The notes below the pieces were generated by a model that worked only from the letters and a program-made list of their open reading frames with translations, did not search any database and was not told the origin of the DNA. This document shows positions 56,081 to 64,000 of a DNA stretch of 64,000 bases, piece after piece. A program made the position numbers and the translations under genes. The stretch is from Edaphobacter flagellatus (GTDB lineage Bacteria; Acidobacteriota; Terriglobia; Terriglobales; Acidobacteriaceae), in assembly GCF_025264665.1 (NCBI RefSeq), contig NZ_CP073697.1, positions 3,763,501 through 3,827,500 of the forward strand. The letters run 5' to 3'. Each line of letters begins with the position of its first letter. The first letter of the stretch is position 1.

Positions 56081-58090
56081 TTAAACGATCCACGCAAGCA
56101 ATTGTTGTGCGAGTTGATGCAGCTCAAGCCACAGGGTGGCGAGCTTGCGTGCCGGGATTCCGTTCGACTGCATGGTGAAGCTGTTATTGAACGCATTCCT
56201 GTCGAGAGGTATTACGTGGTCCGGGTCTATCTCAGCCGAGATGATTTTCGCCTCGCGCATATAAGTAAACTGTGTCCAGCGATCAACGCCGTCCCAGTGC
56301 TCGCGTAGCTTTGTTCCGTCGGCAAAGGCAATCTCAGCCGTGACCGGAAGAATGAAGTCACCTTTACGGCGAAGGATCACTGTGGATTGATATTGTGGTT
56401 TCCCATTCTTGCCTTTGCTCGCAGGGATCTCGTCGGAGGAGATGCGATCCACAGCGTAGTCCAACATCTGTGTTCCGTAGACAGCTTGATTCAAGAATGG
56501 CCGCAGCGTCGAGTTGACTGCAGGAAGAGTCGACGTCTCCGGAGTAGTGAGCGATACGTTTGTTGAGTTGGCTACAGCTTTACCGCGAGCTACCGCAACT
56601 TCCTCAATCGTACGCAGAAAATCCTCTGCCGTCGGGTGTGTAAATTTGAAGCGCTGGAAGTAGGTGCGCATTGCCTCATCCATCGTGTCGCGGCCGATGA
56701 TGCCTTCCAGCGTTTCCAGAAAGGTTGCTGTCTTGCCGTATGTGACTGCGCCATACGAAGTGCTGTTGCGGAACTTCCAAGCAGGACGTGTTACCGGATC
56801 GTAGTCAGGGGCCAGGAGATACGTAATACGTTGCAATGCCCGGTCACCCAGATTGGCATAAGGCTGCCCCACGACGGAGGTCTTGGCTCCGTAGATACTG
56901 GCAAGCGTTGTGACCTCGGTATAGCTGTTGATGCCTTCGTCCAGCCAAGCCTCTTCAAACTCGTTCGTTGCAACCATCCCATACCAGTACTGATGGCCGA
57001 ATTCATGATTTGTGGTGAGCTCCGTCAGCCTGAAGATGCCACTCCAGGAACCATCGCCTGTGACAAGTGTCGGATACTCCATCCCTTCCATCTCTGAGCT
57101 GGGCTCAGGATCGACGACAGTGATGATCTTGTAAGGGTAAGGCCCATATCGCCGCTCAAACTCAGCCAGCGAGTTGCGTGTGATATCGAGATAGCGTTGA
57201 GCAATATGCGGATGGGCCGCCAGCGCTAAGACGTGAATCTGTACAGGCCCAAGCGAGGATAGATAAATTGCGTCCGTGACCTTGAAGTTCGGACTGGCCG
57301 CAAAGGCGAAGTCGTGAATGTCTTCGCCTATGAAGCTATAGCTCCGTGTGCCATCTGAGTTCGCCTGTTGCCCCGTGGGTACGCCGCTTGCTCCGATGAC
57401 ATAGTTGCGAGGCACGGTCAGGCGGACATTATAGGTGCCGAAGTCCGAGAAGAACTCCGTCGTCGCGTGATACTGGTGGCAGTTCCACGCGCCGTGCCAG
57501 AAGACACCGACTTTAGGAAACCATTGCCCACCCATAATGAAGTCGCGTTTATAACCGTTGCGCGCGACCGAGAGCGGAAATTTGTCGTGAAATGCGAAGT
57601 GAAAAGTAACAGACTCGTTCGGAGCCAGAGGGCGCGGCAGAGTAATCTCGGCGACGGTGTGATCCTGCATGTTGCCGTCATCGGGCGCAGTGAACCGCAG
57701 TGATGATGTCAGGTCTCCATAACCATCGGCTTCGATGTGAGAAATCGTGATGCCGCCGGTCTTTTCCTTCGGATAGTCGCTGTCACGCAGATTGTCACGG
57801 ATGCTGCCAGCAAACCTAGTCTCTGCTGTAAAGGTCGACTCAGGACGGAACGCGTTCAGGTAGAGATGAAAGGGAAATGTCGTGAGTGGTTGTCCAGTCA
57901 GGTTACGGTACGTTAGGGATTCGGTCGCGTCGAGCGCTTTTTTATTCGTGTCAAGTCGCGCGTCGATCGAATACGCAACAACCCGTTGCGAAAGAGGAAG
58001 ACCATTCGGCGAGTTGGTGGCAACGCTGAGCTGTGCTACGCCTGCCAGTGGCGAAAGGATCAGGAGTATAGCAAGAAAGTATCGCGGCAT
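56081..58090 (-). CDS. M1-family zinc aminopeptidase, exported
   Basis: From the ATG at 58090 the protein has 669 residues and a Sec signal (RYFLAILLILSPLAGVAQ). The ATG at 58111 is an alternative, but AAAGG precedes the former. The M1 exopeptidase motif is SEMEGMEYP. The zinc site is HEFGHQYWYGM, with the third ligand Glu 19 residues after the second His (HExxH-x18-E). The N-terminal domain, a long C-terminal region and KFPLSVARN fit aminopeptidase N-like proteins. It should trim peptides in the periplasm or at the cell surface. It precedes the unknown membrane-protein gene. Confidence 0.92.
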   Translation of the reverse strand: MPRYFLAILLILSPLAGVAQLSVATNSPNGLPLSQRVVAYSIDARLDTNKKALDATESLTYRNLTGQPLTTFPFHLYLNAFRPESTFTAETRFAGSIRDNLRDSDYPKEKTGGITISHIEADGYGDLTSSLRFTAPDDGNMQDHTVAEITLPRPLAPNESVTFHFAFHDKFPLSVARNGYKRDFIMGGQWFPKVGVFWHGAWNCHQYHATTEFFSDFGTYNVRLTVPRNYVIGASGVPTGQQANSDGTRSYSFIGEDIHDFAFAASPNFKVTDAIYLSSLGPVQIHVLALAAHPHIAQRYLDITRNSLAEFERRYGPYPYKIITVVDPEPSSEMEGMEYPTLVTGDGSWSGIFRLTELTTNHEFGHQYWYGMVATNEFEEAWLDEGINSYTEVTTLASIYGAKTSVVGQPYANLGDRALQRITYLLAPDYDPVTRPAWKFRNSTSYGAVTYGKTATFLETLEGIIGRDTMDEAMRTYFQRFKFTHPTAEDFLRTIEEVAVARGKAVANSTNVSLTTPETSTLPAVNSTLRPFLNQAVYGTQMLDYAVDRISSDEIPASKGKNGKPQYQSTVILRRKGDFILPVTAEIAFADGTKLREHWDGVDRWTQFTYMREAKIISAEIDPDHVIPLDRNAFNNSFTMQSNGIPARKLATLWLELHQLAQQLLAWIV

Positions 58091-58152
58091 AAGCACCTTT
58101 ACCGAGTTCATTCTTTGTGATGCCAAAACTATAAGCGAAGCTGTCGTCGCAG

Positions 58153-58821
58153 CTACAAGTTTTGAGAGATATCAGTAGAGTCTTTTCGCCAAAGCTCAGC
58201 TTTTAATAGACCTGCAAGAGAGGGGCGGCACGCCAACCTCTCAAAACCAGCTTGCGACAGCGCCGATTTATGATCGGGGAGCTGCGTCGTTCGCAATCCG
58301 GTCAAGAGGCGGAACGCAAGATACAGGGAACGCACAAGTAGGCTCGCAGGCAAGCGCAGCCATCCTGTTGGTACGTGAAAATCGGAGACCACCCACAACG
58401 CCTGCGGTGATAGATATGGAGCAGTCCGCGCAATAAGTTCTTTAAGTTCAGACTGAGTGAAGCAGTCCAGGAAGAAGTGCGTGACGACGAGATCGTAGGG
58501 GGTAAACGATGTAGGCTGGGATTCGAGAGCGTCCACCTGATACGTCTCCAGTCGATCAGCAAAAGCGGCGCATCGCTTATGCAGGAGTTGCAGCATCATG
58601 GCGCTGGAGTCGATCGCGGTGGCTCGAATCGCGCCGTTCGTTGCCAATAGCCTTTCTAAAAATCTGCCGTCGCCATCACCAAGCACAAGCGCATTGCGGC
58701 ACTGCATCAACTCAGGCAGAAATGCCATACGCGTTCGTTCCAGAGCACGGCCCAGAGTGATGTACTCCAGCATGCGGTATGGTCGCGCAATCGTGTCGAA
58801 GTTTGGTCGCCGAGCAGTCAT
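58153..58821 (-). CDS. Class I SAM-dependent methyltransferase
   Basis: The 222-residue protein has a Rossmann-type SAM site. Motif I is ALVLGDGDGRFLERLL, then ATAIDSSAMMLQLL, and YDLVVTHFFLDCFTQSELKEL is the post-II region. Such proteins methylate O, N or C atoms of small molecules. It overlaps the preceding UbiA-like gene by four bases (ATGA), so the two are translationally coupled. Coupling a methyltransferase with a prenyltransferase-like protein suggests modification of an isoprenoid or quinone-like compound, but the substrate is unknown. Confidence 0.88.
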   Translation of the reverse strand: MTARRPNFDTIARPYRMLEYITLGRALERTRMAFLPELMQCRNALVLGDGDGRFLERLLATNGAIRATAIDSSAMMLQLLHKRCAAFADRLETYQVDALESQPTSFTPYDLVVTHFFLDCFTQSELKELIARTAPYLSPQALWVVSDFHVPTGWLRLPASLLVRSLYLAFRLLTGLRTTQLPDHKSALSQAGFERLACRPSLAGLLKAELWRKDSTDISQNL

Positions 58822-59639
58822 AAGAAGCCTGCCAGTAGTGCAGGAGTCAGCAAGGCAAGATCGGCTAGGATACGCAGAGTCGGCTTGTCATAATGGGAGC
58901 GGCTGAAATGAACCACGAGCAGCACAGCGCACGAAAGCGTTGTCGCCGTTGCAATGGGCCACGGTACCCTGTGGTCGAAGATGGCAAGCAATGCGGCTAT
59001 CCCTCCTGCAATCGCAGTGAGCGTAGGAAGGCGCGTCAACATTACGGCTGTTACTGGATGCGGAGGGGGCACCGCTCCCGTTGGATGCTCCCATACAAAG
59101 ATGAACAGGCAATTCAGACTGCATAATGTGGCGAAGAGAAGTGCCGGTGGCAGTAGCACGGCCCGAAGATCTGGCTCGCGCGCTACCGTAGGAATAAAGA
59201 CAGCTGCTGCAAAGCAGACGCCAACGGCGATCTCCTTGGGAAGTCGATGTGCGCTCTGCGAGGCATGGATGATCACGAAGTAGCCAAAGACCATGCCCCC
59301 AAGTACCAGATAAAGCCGAATAGCTTCAGATGGAATGCTCGGAAGGGTAGCAGCAAGCAGAACGGAAGCTCCGCCGATTCCAACGAGAAATGTAGTGCTG
59401 TGGCGATAGTGGAAGTGATGCCGTGCTTCAAGTACATCGGCACTCTCTCCCCTGGTATCAAGGAGCCTGTCTGCCGCATAAAGCATCCACACCGCCGCAG
59501 TCATAGCAACGAGCGAACTCGCCGGTAGCGAGACATGATTGGTGCGGGCGATGAACCACGTCCACAGGGTGGCCACCGTGGGAGCATCAAGAGACAGCAG
59601 ATGCCAATAAAGAAGCGGTGGTTTCAACTTGATGCCCAC
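58818..59639 (-). CDS. UbiA-like membrane protein (possible prenyltransferase)
   Basis: The 273-residue protein has seven to eight membrane helices. A first acidic motif is MLYAADRLLDTRGES (D-x3-D spacing), with a later KEIAVGVCFAAAVFIP loop, loosely resembling UbiA-family aromatic prenyltransferases. The canonical NDxxDxxxD motif and the second Asp motif are not clear, so the assignment is tentative. It starts with GTG at 59639; a near-by ribosome-binding site is poor. Translation runs directly into the methyltransferase through a four-base overlap. Confidence 0.5.
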   Translation of the reverse strand: MGIKLKPPLLYWHLLSLDAPTVATLWTWFIARTNHVSLPASSLVAMTAAVWMLYAADRLLDTRGESADVLEARHHFHYRHSTTFLVGIGGASVLLAATLPSIPSEAIRLYLVLGGMVFGYFVIIHASQSAHRLPKEIAVGVCFAAAVFIPTVAREPDLRAVLLPPALLFATLCSLNCLFIFVWEHPTGAVPPPHPVTAVMLTRLPTLTAIAGGIAALLAIFDHRVPWPIATATTLSCAVLLVVHFSRSHYDKPTLRILADLALLTPALLAGFL

Positions 59640-59684
59640 CGCTCCATTTTAGAAAACTATTCGCGGACAGCTTCAAGTAGAGAA

Positions 59685-61556
59685 TCAGGCTACAGGTTGG
59701 GCCGCTGGTAATGGGCTGACTTGTGCCGACGCATCACGAGCCTGCCTGGCGCCAGCCACCCACATTCCGGGGTCGATATGCGGAAACACATTATCACGTC
59801 GCTCGATCTCGGCCAGACGAGCGTCTTCAGCCTGGGTGAGATGACCGTTGCTTTCAAATGCCTCCCAGATGGCCTTCACTTCGTTGAACTGATCGTTATG
59901 CGTTGTAAACCGAGCTTCCGCGTAATCGCGCGCCGCACCCGTCGTGATGAGGAACTGCCAGTCCGACGATTCAAGTAACAGAAGCTCGCGGCATAGCTGC
60001 TGTGCAATCCGCTTGCCCAGCGCCGACTCGCGCCACTTGCCAGCTGTAGCGACTTCGCGTGTGAATAATTCGGCCGGGTAGATATGGGTATATGTCCAGC
60101 TTGTGTCTGGATTCATCCAGACCTCATTGTGTCCGCCGGCTCCCCACGAGCCCTCGGGTAACGCAATAAACCCCGCGCGAGGATACTGATCGAGATACTC
60201 GCTGCAGCTGATCAACTCAATACCGGTATCGTAGTTGTGCAATACGCGCGCAATTGCCTCCAGCCAGAGCGGCCCTTCAAACCACCAGTGGCCAAAGAGC
60301 TCCGCATCGAACGGTGCACAAAGGACGGGCGGGATCGAATCATTGAATCCAGACTTCAGCGCTTCGTATACCAGATGGACGAAGTGCGACGCATGCGACT
60401 TTACTCGTTCTGCTGCCTCTTGCGGATAGTAGGGCTGCTTGTCGCCCATATCGACTTTCGCACCCGTCACACGCCAGTAGCGATGACCACCAGGCCAGCG
60501 CTTCTTGTGGAAGTCGAGATACACGCCGTCGCCCGGATAGCCCGAATCGCCCGACCAGACCTGAATGCCAGTCCGCGGATCACGCGGGAAAATGGATGTG
60601 GCGTAGCGTTTATCGTACGGGCCATCGACATAGTAAGGCTGGTAGAGCGAACGGTGGCCGCCATGCGTCATCGCAACCGTTTGCTCGTCGGTTGGAACTT
60701 CGCCGCGCAGCAACTCATAGGGTGAGGGAACACGATGTCCCTCTTCGACCAGATGTGTATCGACGAAGAAGAACTCGATATCCGATTCCGAGAGTGCCTG
60801 CTCTACGCCAATGCGATCGAAGCCGGGCGCTGCTGTGCCGTCTGCGAACCGGACCGGGTAGTTCCAGAAGCCTGCCGGACGGTAGCCGCACTCCGGAGCC
60901 CATATCCCGCGAGGATGCCGGCCAATATGACGGATGTGTGTGTCTACAGCCGTGCGAATCTGTGCCCGCACACTCTCATCTGTGCCCAGCAATGGCATAT
61001 AGCCGTGCGTTGCACCGCAGGTGATGATATCGATGAGCCCCGTTTCGTTATGGTGCCGGAAGCCTGCGATGATGTTGCCGTCCAATGCGCGGAAGTCCTC
61101 AAGCGCCTGCGAAAAAAAACGGTGCCAGAACCGTGCCGTCTCCGCCAGGTGCGCTTCGCCAGATTGCATGAAGAACGCTTCATCTTCGCGCGCGGCAACG
61201 ATCTTGCGCGTCAGATACTTCGGGAACTCCGCAATGAATACAGGATGCGATAGTTGCTCCAACAGAATCGGCGAAAGGTTCAGGTTGCACTGAAAGCGGA
61301 TTCCATCACGCTCCAGATTATTCAGAACGCGCAGTAGAGGAAGGTAGGTCTCGGCGGCAGCCTCATGCAACCACTCCATGCCATGGGGCCATGTGCCGTG
61401 ATTCACCACGTAAGGCAGATGCGCGTGCAGCGTAAAAGTAAGATACCCAGCAGGCCGTTTTGTCGTGTTATCCGATGCCTTCGTCAAGACCAATACCTCA
61501 GACCATTTAGGCCGGTAAGACTGCTCCCAGACTTCCTCGAACGACTCAATATCCAC
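59685..61556 (-). CDS. GH57-family 1,4-alpha-glucan branching enzyme
   Basis: The 623-residue protein starts its catalytic domain near residue 36 (GYLTFTLHAHLPYVVNHG). The probable nucleophile is Glu222 (GIWAPECGYRPAG). The probable acid/base is Asp417 (PFDAELFGHWWFEGP), and a DUF1957-like helical domain follows. That order matches thermophilic-type GH57 branching enzymes, which make alpha-1,6 branches in glycogen. The N-terminal 35 residues precede the domain and the GTG start at 61556 is uncertain; a later start such as a TTG near residue 22 is possible. No glg genes are adjacent. Confidence 0.88.
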   Translation of the reverse strand: MDIESFEEVWEQSYRPKWSEVLVLTKASDNTTKRPAGYLTFTLHAHLPYVVNHGTWPHGMEWLHEAAAETYLPLLRVLNNLERDGIRFQCNLNLSPILLEQLSHPVFIAEFPKYLTRKIVAAREDEAFFMQSGEAHLAETARFWHRFFSQALEDFRALDGNIIAGFRHHNETGLIDIITCGATHGYMPLLGTDESVRAQIRTAVDTHIRHIGRHPRGIWAPECGYRPAGFWNYPVRFADGTAAPGFDRIGVEQALSESDIEFFFVDTHLVEEGHRVPSPYELLRGEVPTDEQTVAMTHGGHRSLYQPYYVDGPYDKRYATSIFPRDPRTGIQVWSGDSGYPGDGVYLDFHKKRWPGGHRYWRVTGAKVDMGDKQPYYPQEAAERVKSHASHFVHLVYEALKSGFNDSIPPVLCAPFDAELFGHWWFEGPLWLEAIARVLHNYDTGIELISCSEYLDQYPRAGFIALPEGSWGAGGHNEVWMNPDTSWTYTHIYPAELFTREVATAGKWRESALGKRIAQQLCRELLLLESSDWQFLITTGAARDYAEARFTTHNDQFNEVKAIWEAFESNGHLTQAEDARLAEIERRDNVFPHIDPGMWVAGARQARDASAQVSPLPAAQPVA

Positions 61557-61631
61557 GGCATGTTCGGGGCTGAAGCTGAGTCTAACACCAGCCCTGTTGC
61601 AGGAAGCTAAAGAAAGAACGATAAATCAGAG

Positions 61632-61659
61632 AGCGGCAGGCGTTGAATTGCCTGCCGCT
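61632..61659 (-). terminator. Terminator of the BON-domain gene
   Basis: AGCGGCAGGC pairs with GCCTGCCGCT around an eight-base loop, about 65 bases past the stop of the minus-strand BON gene. The following minus-strand sequence is T-rich. Confidence 0.6.
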
Positions 61660-61725
61660 ATTTCCCTACTTCTCTGATGCTAAAAATCAGCTTTGTATCA
61701 AGTTGTACCAAGTAACTTTGGTTTA

Positions 61726-62853
61726 CTACTGCGGCTGTTGATCGCCCGTCGATGCGTCTGGAGCGGGTGTCATGGGGCGACGGTTGGAGTGGCTTCCGGT
61801 TGTGCTCAATGTGCTGCTTGTTGAGGCCCGAACAGCTAGCGTATTTGTGATCTGGAAGTTCACCAGGCTCTCTGCTGGAATCCTGACCTGTTCTCCACGT
61901 GTGATGGTGTTGGCTCCGGCACCGACACCAGCGCCGGCTGCGGAGCCGATCGCTGCACCCTTGCCGCCGCCTGCAATCGCTCCGATAATGGCACCGATCG
62001 CTGCACCGCCACCTACTTTGGCTGCAGTATTTTTGCCGCGGCCTTTGCCCTCAACACTGTAAGGCTGCGTACTGACCGCAAGAGAGTCGCCGTTACGGCT
62101 GATGCTGACCAATTCAACGGTCAGCAAGGAGTTGCCCTTATAGTGCGCAGCCTCTTGAACGGCGGTGACCCGACCCGTTACCGCTGAACCCTGACGAATG
62201 GCTACGAGGCCATCCGCCATAATGTCCGTTGCCACTGTTCCCGTGAAGGATTGGCCCTGCTGGGTTGAGGCGCTATCCAGAGTCTGATTGATGCGAACCG
62301 GAATCGTCGTGCCTGCAGGAATCGTGACATTCCTAAAGGCCGGCGGTGGGGGAGGTGCAGGCGCAGGAGCTGGAGCTGGGGTAGGCGCTACCGGGACCTG
62401 TGCTACCGGCTGTGGCCGCTCGATGGGCGCCGGTCGCGAGGGAGCCACTACGGGCTTTGGTGCAGGAGTCTTGACTTTCTTTGCGGGGGCGGGAGTTGGA
62501 ACTGGTGCTGGCGCCGGTGCCGTCGCTACGGGCGCCGGTGCCGCGACAGTCAGGTTGTTAACAACCGTCTTGATGCCTGGTATCTGAGAGACGTCGGACG
62601 CCGCCAGCGAGCGCGCTGCATCGTTGCTGACCGTGCCATTCAGGGTAACGATCCCATTCTGTACAGAACTCTGGATCGACTCCGTGCTCAGAGCGTTATC
62701 TGCCGATAGCTTGCTCTGGACGGCGGAGGTGAGTGTTGCGTCGTCTGTGGCGGGCGCAGGGGTGGAACTCTTGCAACCGCCGATGCTGAGCGCCAGCGCC
62801 AGTGCGGTTACAGCAACGAACGTGCGGGGTGATGTCATCGAATGGATATTCAT
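61726..62853 (-). CDS. BON-domain lipoprotein with glycine-zipper region
   Basis: The 375-residue protein has a lipoprotein signal with lipobox IGGC. A BON domain follows (about 35-105: VQSKLSADNALSTESIQSSV, GIVTLNGTVSNDAAR), typical of OsmY-like envelope proteins. An Ala/Pro-rich linker of about 75 residues comes next (about 105-175). A beta-domain (TIPAGTTIPVRINQTLDSAS) is followed by a glycine-zipper hydrophobic stretch (GGGAAIGAIIGAIAGGGKGA). It probably binds or stabilises the envelope. A 10-base tandem repeat lies about 70 bases upstream of the start. Confidence 0.82.
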   Translation of the reverse strand: MNIHSMTSPRTFVAVTALALALSIGGCKSSTPAPATDDATLTSAVQSKLSADNALSTESIQSSVQNGIVTLNGTVSNDAARSLAASDVSQIPGIKTVVNNLTVAAPAPVATAPAPAPVPTPAPAKKVKTPAPKPVVAPSRPAPIERPQPVAQVPVAPTPAPAPAPAPPPPPAFRNVTIPAGTTIPVRINQTLDSASTQQGQSFTGTVATDIMADGLVAIRQGSAVTGRVTAVQEAAHYKGNSLLTVELVSISRNGDSLAVSTQPYSVEGKGRGKNTAAKVGGGAAIGAIIGAIAGGGKGAAIGSAAGAGVGAGANTITRGEQVRIPAESLVNFQITNTLAVRASTSSTLSTTGSHSNRRPMTPAPDASTGDQQPQ

Positions 62854-62921
62854 TGGTTGATCTCTCTTCGTGCTGTAGCACTCTGACTCCTCCGCAAATC
62901 AATAGCTTGCGGGAGCCGATG

Positions 62922-62941
62922 TGCGAGTTTATGCGAGTTTA
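62922..62941. repeat. Tandem decamer upstream of the BON lipoprotein gene
   Basis: TGCGAGTTTA occurs twice in direct tandem (62922-62931 and 62932-62941), about 70 bases upstream of the BON lipoprotein start. The spacing would allow two protein molecules to bind one face of the helix. Confidence 0.6.
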
Positions 62942-63238
62942 GACGATGCCGTCTACTTTGGAGTTGATTGTGAGATCCACTCCCCCTGTAGAGTATGACG
63001 GATAACGAACCGGACAGAGAGCCGCCCACCATGCATGCTCCCTTCATATGATAAGAACCAAAGGGCTTGCCGGGGACCGGGGCAAAAGAGCACAACCAAA
63101 TGACGAAAGCAGGCATCCACCAGATAAGATAGCCTGCACTTCATGAGTGCAGCAGTGCGGTGGTTTGCCCGCTGTAAGATAGGAAGCGACACAATCGTGC
63201 GACTTGCAGCGTTGAGCTACATCTGCAAATCTATGAAA

Positions 63239-63259
63239 ATAGAGTCATAGGGACTCAAA
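63239..63259. promoter_or_regulatory. HAIR-like dyad upstream of the ytxH-type gene
   Basis: ATAGAGT-CATAGGG-ACTCAAA matches CTTGAGT-N7-ACTCAAG at 11 of 14 positions. It contains the exact inverted repeat GAGTC-ATAGG-GACTC. It ends 40 bases before the ytxH-type ATG, a position from which HspR or another regulator could block transcription. hspR itself is encoded at 46668 in this window. Confidence 0.35.
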
Positions 63260-63299
63260 TCGGAAGCAATGGGTCGCTTGAACCCGAGGAGGAGAAAAA

Positions 63300-63689
63300 A
63301 TGGCTGACAACGATAATGGTGCAAGCGGGCTTGGATGGTTTCTGGCAGGATTGGGTCTTGGTGCGTTGGTGGGTGTGCTCTATGCGCCCAAGGCAGGGAA
63401 AGAGACTCGGGAAGATCTGAAGGCAAGCGCGCAAGATGCAAAAGAGCGTGCGGCTGTCCTGGCTCAGCAGGGTCGCGAGCGCGCCGCTGAGTATGCGGCG
63501 CAGGGACGCGATCAGTTCAACGAATACGTCGATCGCGGCAGGGAGTACTACGACCGTGGCCGCTCGCAATGGTCGCAGTATGTCGAGAAGGGCAAGAACC
63601 TTGTCCAGGACCAGCAGAGCAAGATCACCACGGCAATCGATGCAGGTAAGCAGGCTTATGCGAATGCTACCCAGGAGACCAACTCCTAG
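63300..63689 (+). CDS. YtxH-domain protein
   Basis: The 129-residue protein has one N-terminal membrane helix (GLGWFLAGLGLGALVGVLYAPK) followed by KAGKETREDLKASAQDAKER, the YtxH signature. A long amphipathic coiled coil rich in Ala, Arg, Gln and Glu with Tyr repeats (DRGREYYDRGRSQW) completes it. YtxH-type proteins are linked to general stress responses in other bacteria. GAGGAG precedes the ATG. It is probably followed in the same transcript by the partial gene at 63766. Confidence 0.85.
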   Translation: MADNDNGASGLGWFLAGLGLGALVGVLYAPKAGKETREDLKASAQDAKERAAVLAQQGRERAAEYAAQGRDQFNEYVDRGREYYDRGRSQWSQYVEKGKNLVQDQQSKITTAIDAGKQAYANATQETNS

Positions 63690-63704
63690 CCTTTCTGCAG
63701 GAAC

Positions 63705-63735
63705 GCGAGGTCTGGCCCCATGTGCCAGACCTCGC
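63705..63735 (+). terminator. Hairpin after the ytxH-type gene
   Basis: GCGAGGTCTGGC (63705-63716) pairs with GCCAGACCTCGC (63724-63735) around a seven-base loop, 15 bases after the ytxH stop. The following bases (TGCAAATG) have no T tract, so it may attenuate or stabilise the message rather than end it. Confidence 0.5.
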
Positions 63736-63765
63736 TGCAAATGAGGTATTGGAGGAGAGATTCCT

Positions 63766-64000
63766 ATGATGATCCTGGCCATCTTGCAGGAGCCTGGTTC
63801 GCTTTCGGCAGGAAACTCGCGCCTGTTGATGTTCTTCGTCGCCATGGTGGCTGTTGCCATGGCCATTCAGGCGATTGTCGTTGTGGTAGCTGCCATTGGT
63901 GCGATCAAAGCGCGTAAGCAGTTTCTTGCGATCGCGCAGGAGTTGCGCGAAAAATCGTTGCCCATCATGGATTCCGCGCAGGGGATGATGCACGAGCTAC
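63766..64000 (+). CDS. Membrane protein, N-terminal part (DUF948-like), cut by the window edge
   Basis: The reading frame opens at the ATG at 63766 after GGAGGAGAG and continues past base 64000. The 78 residues visible contain one strong membrane helix (LMFFVAMVAVAMAIQAIVVV) and then a charged helix (KARKQFLAIAQELREKSLPI). A membrane anchor followed by a long helical domain resembles DUF948-like stress proteins, which often accompany YtxH. The assignment is tentative because most of the protein is missing. Confidence 0.55.
   Translation, partial: MMILAILQEPGSLSAGNSRLLMFFVAMVAVAMAIQAIVVVVAAIGAIKARKQFLAIAQELREKSLPIMDSAQGMMHEL

Larger units (their letters stand above)
62854..63299. other. Intergenic region between the BON lipoprotein and ytxH-type genes
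   Basis: These 446 bases separate divergent genes and hold both promoters. Visible elements are the tandem repeat at 62922-62941 and a HAIR-like dyad at 63239-63259. No reading frame here has supporting features, and no RNA gene is evident. Confidence 0.5.

Overview
The window looks like a chromosomal segment of an aerobic, heterotrophic member of the Acidobacteriota (Terriglobia, close to Granulicella, Edaphobacter or Terriglobus). The reasons are: a 1141-residue TonB-dependent receptor with an N-terminal carboxypeptidase-regulatory-like domain; a PadR regulator co-transcribed with a small membrane protein; a GMC oxidoreductase with a gluconate-dehydrogenase-subunit-3-like partner; and dnaK/dnaJ/hspR linkage with an HpnI-type hopanoid glycosyltransferase. 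Coding density is high, and nearly all genes are chromosomal core or ordinary accessory genes. I saw no rRNA, tRNA, CRISPR array, insertion sequence or prophage. The taxonomic call is inference from gene content, not from a marker comparison.

Layout. 1-2465: the 3' end of a membrane glycosyltransferase, a cupin and a flavoprotein. 2571-9821: the helicase HrpB (minus), ribosomal protein S1 (plus), then a Fur/PerR-type regulator followed by catalase-peroxidase KatG. 9942-19444: a block of exported oxidoreductases. It holds a PadR-membrane protein-IorA-IorB molybdenum hydroxylase operon (minus), a second minus operon of Tat-exported subunit 3, GMC flavoprotein and a five-heme cytochrome c, and divergently a Tat-exported amine oxidase with a Sec-exported RidA. 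19522-26442: a membrane dipeptidase, the large TonB receptor with a long leader, and 6-phosphogluconate dehydrogenase.

26544-37701: two small membrane proteins, an IscA/ErpA-type Fe-S carrier, a GspF/PilC membrane protein, a JmjC/cupin-8 protein, a DUF2959 lipoprotein and an HdeD protein. These are followed by a tightly overlapped type II secretion/type IV pilus run: GspE/PilB ATPase, PilM-, PilN- and PilO-like proteins, a PilP/GspC-like protein and an unusual pilin-like protein. 37749-40817: a VOC protein, a YjbR/MmcQ protein, a 14-TM drug exporter and a small lipoprotein.

41110-48646: a plus-strand heat-shock neighbourhood of dnaK, a small conserved ORF, a Fpg/Nei glycosylase, dnaJ, a LolA-like secreted protein, hspR, an SMR exporter and hpnI. 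A HAIR-like HspR site overlaps the -35 of the putative dnaK promoter. A second HAIR-like dyad lies just upstream of the ytxH-type gene at 63300.

48651-61556: two tandem ArnT-like glycosyltransferases, Ppx convergent with a SixA-type phosphatase, and a five-gene minus-strand run (GH57 branching enzyme, UbiA-like membrane protein, methyltransferase, M1 aminopeptidase, unknown membrane protein). 61726-64000: a BON/glycine-zipper lipoprotein, a YtxH-domain protein and the start of a membrane protein cut by the window end.

Functionally, two themes stand out. One is periplasmic oxidation: three Tat-signal oxidoreductase polypeptides, a multiheme cytochrome and an exported RidA that could clean up imines made by the amine oxidase. 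The other is stress response: KatG with a Fur-family regulator, and chaperones with HspR. I found no clearly undescribed system. The best candidates for new biology are the exported amine oxidase/RidA pair, the PadR-coupled molybdenum hydroxylase operon with its paired TAGCTACA palindromes, the secretin-less pilus cluster with a pilin lacking Glu5, and a possible HspR link to the YtxH gene.
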